Virus record (IMG/VR): IMGVR_UViG_3300034061_002572
Coordinates: 58,644-122,643 of that record
Length of the DNA stretch: 64,000 nucleotides
Source: a virus
Direction: 5' to 3' (one strand)
Part shown: one piece after another, positions 17,396-25,508 of the stretch
Layout: each line of letters starts with the position of its first letter
Position numbering within the stretch: position 1 is the first letter of the stretch
Made by a program: the position numbers and the translations under genes
The notes under the pieces: generated by a model
Database searches by the model: none
What the model was told of the DNA's origin: nothing
The model's input: only the letters and a program-made list of their open reading frames with translations

Positions 17396-17937
17396 TATTT
17401 TCTTTTTTTAGTTTTTACAACTCCACCTCTTTTTTGTTTACTAAAAATAGGACCTGGTTTAGAATAGTTACTTGTTCCAAAATAAGTACCATCACCTCCT
17501 GGTGCAAAACCTTTTTCTCTTTTAAATCTATTAACTTCTTTATTTTTATCAATTGCCTTACTATAGGTAGCCTCAGCTTTATCATATAAAGCATCGGCTT
17601 TTGCTTTATTTGAATTAACAACTTTTTGGGATCTTTGTAATTGATTAACAGCTTTTCTATTAGTTATATTTCTATCAATTCTTTTTCCAGCTAAAGAAAC
17701 TTTATCAGAAAAAGATGGTTTAGTAGAAGATGATGTGCTTGTAGATGGTTTAGAAGTTTTTGGTTGCATTTCTTCATCATACTTATCTTTTAATTTTTTC
17801 CATCTATTCAAATTTGTATTAGGATTAGCCATTTTTTTTGCAATCCTATCTGCTTTGTTAGATCTAGCTGGTACAGTAATACCACTTTGTGCTTTAACTA
17901 ATTTTTTAACTGGTTTCTTAGCTTTCATCTTATACAT
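17395..17937 (-). CDS. Basic protein, K-A-Q-S-G motif, coiled-coil-like middle
   Basis: A protein of 180 residues. The N-terminus has KKLVKAQSGI, residues 60-75 are Ser/Thr-rich, 80-145 are helical with high Lys content, and the C-terminus has KQKRGGVVKTKKRK. Two ATGs are possible, at 17937 (8-base overlap with the upstream gene) and 17928 (2 bases after its stop); I keep the longer reading. Function unknown. Confidence 0.6.
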   Translation of the reverse strand: MYKMKAKKPVKKLVKAQSGITVPARSNKADRIAKKMANPNTNLNRWKKLKDKYDEEMQPKTSKPSTSTSSSTKPSFSDKVSLAGKRIDRNITNRKAVNQLQRSQKVVNSNKAKADALYDKAEATYSKAIDKNKEVNRFKREKGFAPGGDGTYFGTSNYSKPGPIFSKQKRGGVVKTKKRK

Positions 17938-18268
17938 TTTTAACTCTTCTTCCCATTCCTACTCTAGACTTCTCAGCCTTTTTAGCAGCTAGTTTAGATG
18001 GAGTTAGTTCATACTTAGTTTTTGGTGTATCCTTAGATACCTTTCTTGTAGGCCGGCAGTATTCATTTTTACCACCGGCTCCACAAGGTTTTCCTGATTT
18101 AGTATCTTGCCACTTTTCTGCTTGCCATCTTTTGAGTTCAGAACCTTTTTTGGTTTTTCTCACAGTACCTGATCCTTTTCTACATTTAGCAATTGCTTGA
18201 GAAGCCCTTGCTGAAGGAAACACAGCATACTGTGCTTTTACTCTATGATAGCATGCATCTTTTGGCAT
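17930..18268 (-). CDS. DUF5872-like basic protein
   Basis: A protein of 112 residues with the pattern DACYHRVKAQYAVFPSARASQAIAKCRK near the N-terminus, then W..EKW.D......PCG, then EYCRPTRKVSKDTPKT. This corresponds to my memory of DUF5872, a small family present in phages and in algal giant viruses. The conserved Cys and Trp suggest a compact metal-binding or DNA-binding fold; the function is unknown. Confidence 0.75.
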   Translation of the reverse strand: MPKDACYHRVKAQYAVFPSARASQAIAKCRKGSGTVRKTKKGSELKRWQAEKWQDTKSGKPCGAGGKNEYCRPTRKVSKDTPKTKYELTPSKLAAKKAEKSRVGMGRRVKNV

Positions 18269-18271
18269 AAC

Positions 18272-18631
18272 TTATCCTCTTCCAGGTGTAGCTTTTTTAG
18301 GAGCTTTACTTCTTGGTTTAGAAGGTTTCTTAGCTGTGTTAGAAGCAGCAGCTTTAGGATTAACACCTGATTTAACACCTTTACTACCAGCAACTTTACC
18401 TGCTTGTATTTTAGCATTAGGATTAACCATTCCACCAGTTTTGTATTTTACTCCAATCTTTTTTCTATCTTCTGCAGACAACTGTGCTACTTGTTTCTTA
18501 TACTTAGGATCATTTGGATTTTTTGGACAACCTTCTCCTCGGCATTTAGCATCCGGATAAAATGCACCTTTGCTACTTACAGAAGGTCCATTAGATAGTC
18601 CACCTTTTTGCATTTTTTTCATTGTTTTCAT
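18272..18631 (-). CDS. Small basic protein, M-Q-K-G-G motif
   Basis: A protein of 119 residues starting KTMKKMQKGGLSNG, with a short Cys pair (CRGEGCPKNPNDPKY) and a helix AQLSAEDRKKIGVKYKTGG. The C-terminal half is Lys/Ala/Pro-rich and likely disordered, like histone-tail-type sequences. It is the first gene of the ten-gene basic array. Confidence 0.65.
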   Translation of the reverse strand: MKTMKKMQKGGLSNGPSVSSKGAFYPDAKCRGEGCPKNPNDPKYKKQVAQLSAEDRKKIGVKYKTGGMVNPNAKIQAGKVAGSKGVKSGVNPKAAASNTAKKPSKPRSKAPKKATPGRG

Positions 18632-18643
18632 TTTATTTTAAAT

Positions 18644-19660
18644 TTAAGAATTCCAAAATTTCTCACAGCTGTTGTTAAGATCTTTCAGAATGTCCTCATT
18701 TAAAGGGTTCTTCAAGAATTCTACAACATCTGAAACATTTCTTCCAAGTAAGCCACTTGACTTAGTATGGTAGATAAATCCATCTGCCTTATTTATAATA
18801 TACTTAAAAAATACGGAATCACGAACAATTGATTTAATTTTTAGTGTTTCCATATCCATATTTGCTGTTTCCATAAAGGATTTTGCAGCTCTTTCTTTGT
18901 TGGTCTCTCCACCTTCACCATTGATATATCTATCCATATTCTCATAAATAATATCCAACGGTGTAGATTTTTTATATTGTGTACTATTTATATCTACAAC
19001 TTTTGCAATGTAAAATAACTTAGTACTGTTTTTGTCAAATAATTTCTGAAGTTCAGAAAGTGCTTTGTTACGCATTTTCTTATACTCAGTTCTAACCATT
19101 ACTGTTTCTTCTTCTTTGTCTAAGTAAAACTTAGGAGGAACAGCTTTTGATCTAGCATCATCATAACTCTTAGCTACAATTGAAAATCCTCCAGCTTCAA
19201 TAGCATAAAGTTTAACTCTGTCAAATGGGTCTTTAGGATCCAAGTACAAAGGTTCATTACCACATGATATGCTTATCTTATTCCAAAAGTCAGCATTATC
19301 TGGTTTAAGTAATTTTACTTTATTCCAGAACTGTGGGTCATCTACCTCTATATAATTAGCTGCAAGCTCTCTTTCTAATTCTGCAACTGCAGTTCTTATT
19401 TGAAAGATTCTTGCTTCTTTCTCATCTTTAGGGAGATGATTAATCTCCGGTGAGAATTCATTTAGTCCTGTGATGTATCTTATTACACCATTTACTTCTA
19501 AACAAGCTAGTTGTTCATTGTGTGTAACTCCATCAAATAGAGTCATACCATATTCTTCTAATCCCATGTTAGAAGTTCTACTGTCAAAGAACGGTCTGAT
19601 AGCAATTGCCGTCTTTCTTACTGAGCCCTTACCGGTCTCAACCATTGTGAAATTTTCCAT
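18644..19660 (-). CDS. Conserved head-region protein next to the capsid gene
   Basis: A protein of 338 residues, soluble alpha/beta, rich in charged residues and without a domain I recognise. Its ATG is preceded by AAAACCAACAACAATGGAA, a leader it shares with the scaffold gene, so it is probably translated at a similar level. It lies directly after the capsid gene terminator. A head completion or internal head role is inferred from position. Confidence 0.65.
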   Translation of the reverse strand: MENFTMVETGKGSVRKTAIAIRPFFDSRTSNMGLEEYGMTLFDGVTHNEQLACLEVNGVIRYITGLNEFSPEINHLPKDEKEARIFQIRTAVAELERELAANYIEVDDPQFWNKVKLLKPDNADFWNKISISCGNEPLYLDPKDPFDRVKLYAIEAGGFSIVAKSYDDARSKAVPPKFYLDKEEETVMVRTEYKKMRNKALSELQKLFDKNSTKLFYIAKVVDINSTQYKKSTPLDIIYENMDRYINGEGGETNKERAAKSFMETANMDMETLKIKSIVRDSVFFKYIINKADGFIYHTKSSGLLGRNVSDVVEFLKNPLNEDILKDLNNSCEKFWNS

Positions 19661-19704
19661 TGTTGTTGGTTTTTATTTGTTGGTTAAATTTAATACTTTT
19701 TAAT

Positions 19705-19731
19705 TAAAAAAGGGAGGAGTTTCCCCCTCCC
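19705..19731 (-). terminator. Intrinsic terminator after the major capsid gene
   Basis: On the minus strand a GGGAGG/CCTCCC stem with a short loop is followed by TTTTTT. On the plus strand the other side also ends in GTTTTTTAT, so it could work both ways. It fits the need to express capsid protein above its neighbours. Confidence 0.8.
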
Positions 19732-19751
19732 CGTTTTTTATAGTGTCCTGG

Positions 19752-21371
19752 TTAGAATGATCCACCAGTAATTGGATTTCTCATAACAATCTTAAGGACT
19801 TTAGTTGGATCCTTAACCCAGATAGCTGGCATTGTTTGAGACATCATAACACGGTACCCATTAAATTGTCCAGAAGACTGGAATCCTTGTGTACGTCCCA
19901 TGTAGTCCATAGTACCATTTTGATACCACCATTTAAGTTGGTTGTCCCAAGACAATTTCAACAAGAAGATGTTATCATTTGTATTATCAGTAATGTCAAA
20001 GATAATAAAGCTATAAGAGCTTAATGGGAAACCATCAATGATTGGGTTCTCAATGTCATTTGTATGAATATTGTCAAATGCTGGGTTAAGAACAAACTTA
20101 ACATTCGCCAAGAATGGGATTACATATGAAGTATATGCAAATCCAAAGTTCAAGTCCATACCTTTACCAGTGATAGCACCAATATCAGCAGCCTGAATCA
20201 AAAGACCTGAAGATACTGCTTCTCTTTTGATAGCTTCATTTACCATACGCATACCACCCATACCTGTTTGTACAACTAGGCTACGTTTTGGATCTGGACC
20301 TTGGAACTCAACCTTACCATTGAAGAAGTTGTAGATTTCTCCACGGAACAAATCAAGTGTAAAGTTATTTTTATTGTATACTCTTTTAAAAGAGTTATCC
20401 AACTGTTTCCAAAGACCTACAGACAATCTTACATCATCTGGACCATCTTGACGAACTCTACCTCCATGTCCCCACATTAAGTAAGTCTCAATGTCAGTAG
20501 CAATTTTGCTCAAGTGAGCAGCTTCCATTGTAGTCAAGAAAGTTCTAGATAAATCACCATTATCAAATGCACGTTTAACTTTATCTTTTCCAAGAACTTT
20601 AACCATATCATCTAATGATGTGATAGATGGATCAATGTTTTGGTCAAATGTTCTCCAGATCTCAGTTACAGGAACTGTACCATCTGCATTCATTCCACCT
20701 TTAATCATCAAGTCAGCACGGCTAGAGATTGAATAGTGAACATGAGCTTCAGCACCACCAACAAAGTTATAGAACTCACGGAATCCTGTTCTTGTTTGGA
20801 TGTCAGAAAATCTTTCACCATATTCTCCACGGGCAGAACCTTTACGGAAAACTTTAGTACCGTTAGCCAAGTACTTGTTATCTAAATATTTGTAGTTGTC
20901 ATTGTCTACTAATTGTACTGTATAGATATATCCATCTCCTAAAGGAAGGATATCTTCTGAAGGTACAATGTACAATTCAGCCCCATTATATTTGTCATAA
21001 GTGATGATGTCACCATGACCAAATTCTCTACGGCTTAATTTAATGCGGAATGTAGTTCCATCCACACCTTTAAAGTTATTGTCTGGTTCAATATCCTCAA
21101 TGATGTAAGGTAAGTCTACAGACACAGGAGTCTGCCACTTATACTCACCACGAGCATTATCAACCATAATTACATTCTTGCCACCAAATGAAGACATTTG
21201 ATAAAGCGGCATTTCAACTTTCTGAGCCATAGCCCATAAGTCAACTGGGCCTAAGTCCATAGGCTCAGCATCTTTCAGCATGTTAACCAAGTGGTAAGAA
21301 TCCACATGGGAACTTGCGTTGTAAGCGGTATCCCGGAGGAATATACCATTGTTTAAAACTGGAGTTGCCAT
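19752..21371 (-). CDS. Major capsid protein
   Basis: A protein of 539 residues, encoded after portal and scaffold and followed by its own terminator. Codon choice is visibly richer in C and G than in surrounding genes, as is common for highly expressed capsid genes. The N-terminus (ATPVLNNGIFLRDTAYNASS) and following helix-rich segments are compatible with an HK97-type fold, including a long charged segment around 215-245 with HVHYSISSRADLMIKGG. The fold is not directly visible from motifs; the call rests mainly on position, size and codon bias. Confidence 0.75.
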   Translation of the reverse strand: MATPVLNNGIFLRDTAYNASSHVDSYHLVNMLKDAEPMDLGPVDLWAMAQKVEMPLYQMSSFGGKNVIMVDNARGEYKWQTPVSVDLPYIIEDIEPDNNFKGVDGTTFRIKLSRREFGHGDIITYDKYNGAELYIVPSEDILPLGDGYIYTVQLVDNDNYKYLDNKYLANGTKVFRKGSARGEYGERFSDIQTRTGFREFYNFVGGAEAHVHYSISSRADLMIKGGMNADGTVPVTEIWRTFDQNIDPSITSLDDMVKVLGKDKVKRAFDNGDLSRTFLTTMEAAHLSKIATDIETYLMWGHGGRVRQDGPDDVRLSVGLWKQLDNSFKRVYNKNNFTLDLFRGEIYNFFNGKVEFQGPDPKRSLVVQTGMGGMRMVNEAIKREAVSSGLLIQAADIGAITGKGMDLNFGFAYTSYVIPFLANVKFVLNPAFDNIHTNDIENPIIDGFPLSSYSFIIFDITDNTNDNIFLLKLSWDNQLKWWYQNGTMDYMGRTQGFQSSGQFNGYRVMMSQTMPAIWVKDPTKVLKIVMRNPITGGSF

Positions 21372-21398
21372 TTTTATATGTATTTAAATTGTTACTAA

Positions 21399-22664
21399 TT
21401 AAAATCTCTTGAACATGTTAGGTCTTGAGATTGTCTTTTGTGTTGATCTTTGAGGAGAAGCTGTTCTTCTAGTTTCTTCCTCTTCAGATGTTGAAGATGC
21501 AAGTTTTCTTGACTCTTCAGTTTTTAATTGTCTTACTACTTTCTCAGTAGCTGCTTTAGATCCCTGCTCTCTTACTTTGTTTTTGTATCCATCTGGATCT
21601 GCAAGTAACCAAAGAGCTTCAGCAATAAGATCATGTCTTGGTTCTACAAACTGATATTTTTCTATCAAGTGTCCAAACAAGTTTGTAGGTTTACCAGAAA
21701 TTGAAGGGTAGTTAGGTTGAACTAATCCGGAGTATAACATACTCTGCATTTTTTTGTCAAGTTTTACACCTCCTAGTTCTCCAGCAGATAGAGTGTTGAA
21801 TACATTATCTGTATATGCTTTAGCTTGTTTTGCCTGCATTTCTTTTTTCTGCTCTTGTTCTGCTAGTTGTCTTGCAACAATTTCTTCTTGCATTCTATCT
21901 AACTTTGGTTTGAATTGGTTAGCTTTTTGTTCTAACTTATTCATGTCTACCCAGTCATTGATTTCTTCTTCAATTTCTTCAGGTGTTCCAAAGTTTGTAG
22001 CATAAAGATATTGTCTTGCAATTTCTGCTTGATCATACTCATCAGCCGGATCTAGTTCTCTTATTTCCTCAACATGGGCTAAGGTTCTAAATAAGCCTTT
22101 AAGATCTTGTCCGCCATCTGCTACATATTTAGCAGCATATTGGAGTTCTTCAGGAAGAGATTGAAAAAACTCTTTTGGAGTATTTTCTCTAATTGCATTT
22201 TCTCTTTCTTGAAAGTTAGCTTCAAATAGTTCTCTAAAATCTTTTGTTGTATACTCCTCTAAAGGTTTATCGTCATCAAAAGGAATTAGAGTACCTTCCT
22301 CAATCATTTTAGTTGCTAACTCAGCAAGACCTGATTTATCAACTTTTGGTCTTCCTTTATTGCCAGCATCTTCTTCTTGAGAAATTAAGCCATCAAGTTC
22401 AGCTATTGTTTCTTCAACTTCTGCTTTTTTTTCTGCTTCCTCTTTCTTTTCAGTAGGAGTAGCAGTATTGTCAAGGAACGTAGTGTCTACATTTTCTTTA
22501 GAAAACATAGACTTTGGTTTTTCTTCTGTCTTACCATCTTCAGGAAGCATTACACTTTCTGCACCCGGCATTCCAAAGATCTCATCAATATTAACTTCAA
22601 CTTGCTCTACCTTTGTAGTATCAAGTACCTGGGTTTCCCCAGTTGCTTTGTTGGTTTCTTCCAT
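21399..22664 (-). CDS. Scaffold / head assembly protein
   Basis: A protein of 421 residues from the ATG at 22664. I chose this start because its leader AAAACCAACAACAATGGAA is identical to that of the gene at 19660; an upstream in-frame ATG at 22688 is less likely. The sequence is acidic, Glu/Lys-rich and helical, with a coiled-coil-like stretch around 230-280 (KLEQKANQFKPKLDRMQEE) and a Ser/Thr/Arg-rich C-terminal tail. Position between portal and capsid genes is typical of scaffolds. Confidence 0.7.
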   Translation of the reverse strand: MEETNKATGETQVLDTTKVEQVEVNIDEIFGMPGAESVMLPEDGKTEEKPKSMFSKENVDTTFLDNTATPTEKKEEAEKKAEVEETIAELDGLISQEEDAGNKGRPKVDKSGLAELATKMIEEGTLIPFDDDKPLEEYTTKDFRELFEANFQERENAIRENTPKEFFQSLPEELQYAAKYVADGGQDLKGLFRTLAHVEEIRELDPADEYDQAEIARQYLYATNFGTPEEIEEEINDWVDMNKLEQKANQFKPKLDRMQEEIVARQLAEQEQKKEMQAKQAKAYTDNVFNTLSAGELGGVKLDKKMQSMLYSGLVQPNYPSISGKPTNLFGHLIEKYQFVEPRHDLIAEALWLLADPDGYKNKVREQGSKAATEKVVRQLKTEESRKLASSTSEEEETRRTASPQRSTQKTISRPNMFKRF

Positions 22665-22751
22665 TGTTGTTGGTTTTTGGTTATACATTAATATAATAAT
22701 AAATTTTAAAAATTTAAAGCTTTATAATTCTTTTTATCTACTATATAGCTA

Positions 22752-25502
22752 TTAATCTTTCTTTTTATTATTTTGTTTTTGATCAAACTTGTTTTTATTT
22801 ACTTGAGCTATCTGTAATTGTTTATCTGCAATATCTCTTTGAGCTTGAATTTTTTCTCTTTCAATATTGTTTTTCTCTCTATCAATAGTCATTCTATTTG
22901 AATCTTTTTCTCTCTGAAGATTAGTTTGTTCTTGATATTGTTCCGTAGCTCTTATTTCTTTCATAGCATCCGCATAGTCAGACATTTGGTTTTCATTAAC
23001 ATCAACTGCAGCACCATATCCAGCAGCTCTAATTTCAGCCACTGTGATATTATTCTGAAGTTGTTTATCTTGTCTTTCAGCTTCCGCCTGAATTTGCATT
23101 TGTTTTTGTTTCTCCTGAGATTGAAGTTGTTCAGTTTGCATTTGTTGTTGAGATTGCATCTCTTGTTCCTTCATTTGTTTTTGCTTATCTTCAGAAGCCT
23201 TAAGAACAGTATTAAGTTGTGCAATAGAGTCAGACTGAATAATTTGACCAAGATCATAAATACTAGCACCTGCTGTATTATTTGACATAGCCAATTGTTT
23301 AAGTTGTTCAAGAATAGCTCTATGATTTGCTGTAGTACTGCAGAATATATTTAGATCCCTTAATAAAAGTTCTGTTCCATTAACTTGGAAGTTTACTTTT
23401 TCATCTGCAGAAGTTACATATGTTAGTCTTGCAGAAGGATTAGTTGAATGATAATACTGAGCTAAGTCAGTTCTCATTTGATGGACTCTTGGCATTAAAT
23501 AATCACAGTGCTGAATAAAGAATACTTCTGTTTGTGCATAAGAAGCAGATGTTGCTTGTTCTACACCTGTTGCAGTTAATTGAGATAACTGCTGACCCAT
23601 TCTTTGAGGATTTAATCCTATCACTTCAAATGCTTGAGATTTAAAATGATTAGCTAACTGAATCCTAGACATTAATCTTTCTGTTTGAGAAAGATCTAGT
23701 TTTTGGAAATGCTGGAAGTTTAATGCATTTTCAGTGTTAGTAATACTAGTGTCTAATGGAAGCATTTGGAAATTCTTCATAGCAACATATGCTTTTGCTA
23801 AATTTCCTTTTCCCCAATCTTCACCTAGTGAATGTCGTGGAAGAGTGTTCTGATCTAACATGATAATTGTACCAAGTTCATCAACTAAGATGTCTGCAAT
23901 CTGATTGTTAACTATGTTGTATCCAATCTGATATGGCTTCATTAAGTCAATTAATGCTGTTGACTTGGTATTTCTATCTGAAAATACAGCACCTTCTACT
24001 GGTAACTTACAGCCATAAAGAGTACTATCTCCTTTGAACTGAAATTTTAAAGGTCCTAAATTATTTTTTTCAATTCCTAAGTATATTGGAGAAAAACCTC
24101 CTGGATTATTCATTCCCCAAAATGAAGGAATATTAGGTCCAATTTTTACACCACCCCATGTTTCATTAATCCAGATCCAATCTATATGTTCTCCATACAC
24201 TAAAGTGTCTTTAGTTTTATTTTTAAAGAGTCTGTTATCATAGATAGGTTTATCTGTCACTACATATTCTTCTGATACTATTTCAGTGGTTACTTCACCT
24301 AGATCAGTGATTTTAGTTAAGTGTCCTACTTTCTTTTGTGATTTCCAATATACAGTTGATACTCTTAGTAAATATGCTGTACCTTGATCATAGTAGTCTT
24401 CACTTTCTGCAATTATTTGAGATACTATATCTGCACCATCTAATACAGTTCCGGACATAGCTGAAGTATACTGTCTGTATGCAAGAGATGGCATATTAAC
24501 ATTCCATTCATGAGACTTAGTTCCATCATAGAATGAACCATCATTTTGTAATCCTCCGATTGTATATCCAGCAGATCTAATAGGATATACATTTTCTAAA
24601 GCCTCAAGTTGTTCTTGTGTCATTAGATATCCATATTTATCTATTACATCTGACACAGTCATCATATCTGTTTTACCTACCCAGTTACCTTGAGAGATAT
24701 ATCTTACATCTGGAGACTTATGATAAAATGTCAATGCAGGATTCCAAAGTTCAATTTCATAATCATCTTCCATCATCTTAAAGTGCCAGAATTCTCTGTC
24801 TGTAATAAGCATATCACGGAATCCTCTTTCCTCTAACTCATCCATTCTAAACCTTTCAACATCAACTCTATGCTGATGAGCAGCCCATTGTTCTGTCATT
24901 GATTGGTAGTCTTTCTTAAAAAACTTTTCAATCTCAGGAAGAGTTTTTAGTTTATCAGGAGAAGTTTCTTGCTGAAACTCTGGACTTTCAGGATCCATAC
25001 CCTGAGCAACTAAGGCTTGTGTAATTTTCATTTGAGCATCTGAAAGAAGAACTTCTTCTACCATCTTTCTTTTTTGCTCAAGCATTTCATTATATGAAAA
25101 GTCATCAACTGCTCTATATGTAAGTTTTGTAGATCTTTTAGCAAATTCACCTACTAGAACATTAATAACATTTGGAATGATCGGATAAAATTTTAGTTCA
25201 AGTGCTGATACATCTTCTTTAGTTAATATTTCAACTATATCTCTATAATCATTATCATCCTCAACTATATAATCTGTCTTATCAATAATACCTTTTGCTA
25301 GTTTATAATTTTTCATTATTCTTCTAGCATTTCTTCTTAATTGTTTTAGACCTTGCCACTCTAACCAGTCTAAGTTCCAAGCAGCCCATTGTTGATCTTT
25401 TTCTTTTTTAGGAAGAAACTGTAAAGGTTGAGTTATACTACCGATTCTATTTTGAGTAGACTTGGCTCCTTTCTTTGCTTGAATAGCATTTATAATTTGC
25501 AT
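22752..25502 (-). CDS. Portal protein
   Basis: A protein of 916 residues, between TerL and scaffold. An N-terminal helical region (WNLDWLEWQGLKQLRRNARR) leads to the core; the segment DREFWHFKMMEDDYEIELWNPALTFYHKSPDVRYISQGNWV (about residues 237-277, given here only to locate it by its FWHF, NPALTF and DVRYI elements) is typical of large crAss-like-type portals. The C-terminal 170 residues are a long Gln/Glu/Lys coiled coil (MKEQEMQSQQQMQTEQLQ), likely the barrel or crown. It is 6 bases from TerL. Confidence 0.8.
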   Translation of the reverse strand: MQIINAIQAKKGAKSTQNRIGSITQPLQFLPKKEKDQQWAAWNLDWLEWQGLKQLRRNARRIMKNYKLAKGIIDKTDYIVEDDNDYRDIVEILTKEDVSALELKFYPIIPNVINVLVGEFAKRSTKLTYRAVDDFSYNEMLEQKRKMVEEVLLSDAQMKITQALVAQGMDPESPEFQQETSPDKLKTLPEIEKFFKKDYQSMTEQWAAHQHRVDVERFRMDELEERGFRDMLITDREFWHFKMMEDDYEIELWNPALTFYHKSPDVRYISQGNWVGKTDMMTVSDVIDKYGYLMTQEQLEALENVYPIRSAGYTIGGLQNDGSFYDGTKSHEWNVNMPSLAYRQYTSAMSGTVLDGADIVSQIIAESEDYYDQGTAYLLRVSTVYWKSQKKVGHLTKITDLGEVTTEIVSEEYVVTDKPIYDNRLFKNKTKDTLVYGEHIDWIWINETWGGVKIGPNIPSFWGMNNPGGFSPIYLGIEKNNLGPLKFQFKGDSTLYGCKLPVEGAVFSDRNTKSTALIDLMKPYQIGYNIVNNQIADILVDELGTIIMLDQNTLPRHSLGEDWGKGNLAKAYVAMKNFQMLPLDTSITNTENALNFQHFQKLDLSQTERLMSRIQLANHFKSQAFEVIGLNPQRMGQQLSQLTATGVEQATSASYAQTEVFFIQHCDYLMPRVHQMRTDLAQYYHSTNPSARLTYVTSADEKVNFQVNGTELLLRDLNIFCSTTANHRAILEQLKQLAMSNNTAGASIYDLGQIIQSDSIAQLNTVLKASEDKQKQMKEQEMQSQQQMQTEQLQSQEKQKQMQIQAEAERQDKQLQNNITVAEIRAAGYGAAVDVNENQMSDYADAMKEIRATEQYQEQTNLQREKDSNRMTIDREKNNIEREKIQAQRDIADKQLQIAQVNKNKFDQKQNNKKKD

Positions 25503-25508
25503 AATGTA

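Noticed and set aside
14874-18631. Double-glycine leader peptides (bacteriocin type) for the K/Q-x-G-G motifs
   Set aside because: The motifs occur at several places in each protein, including the C-terminus, and no C39 peptidase/ABC transporter is present.
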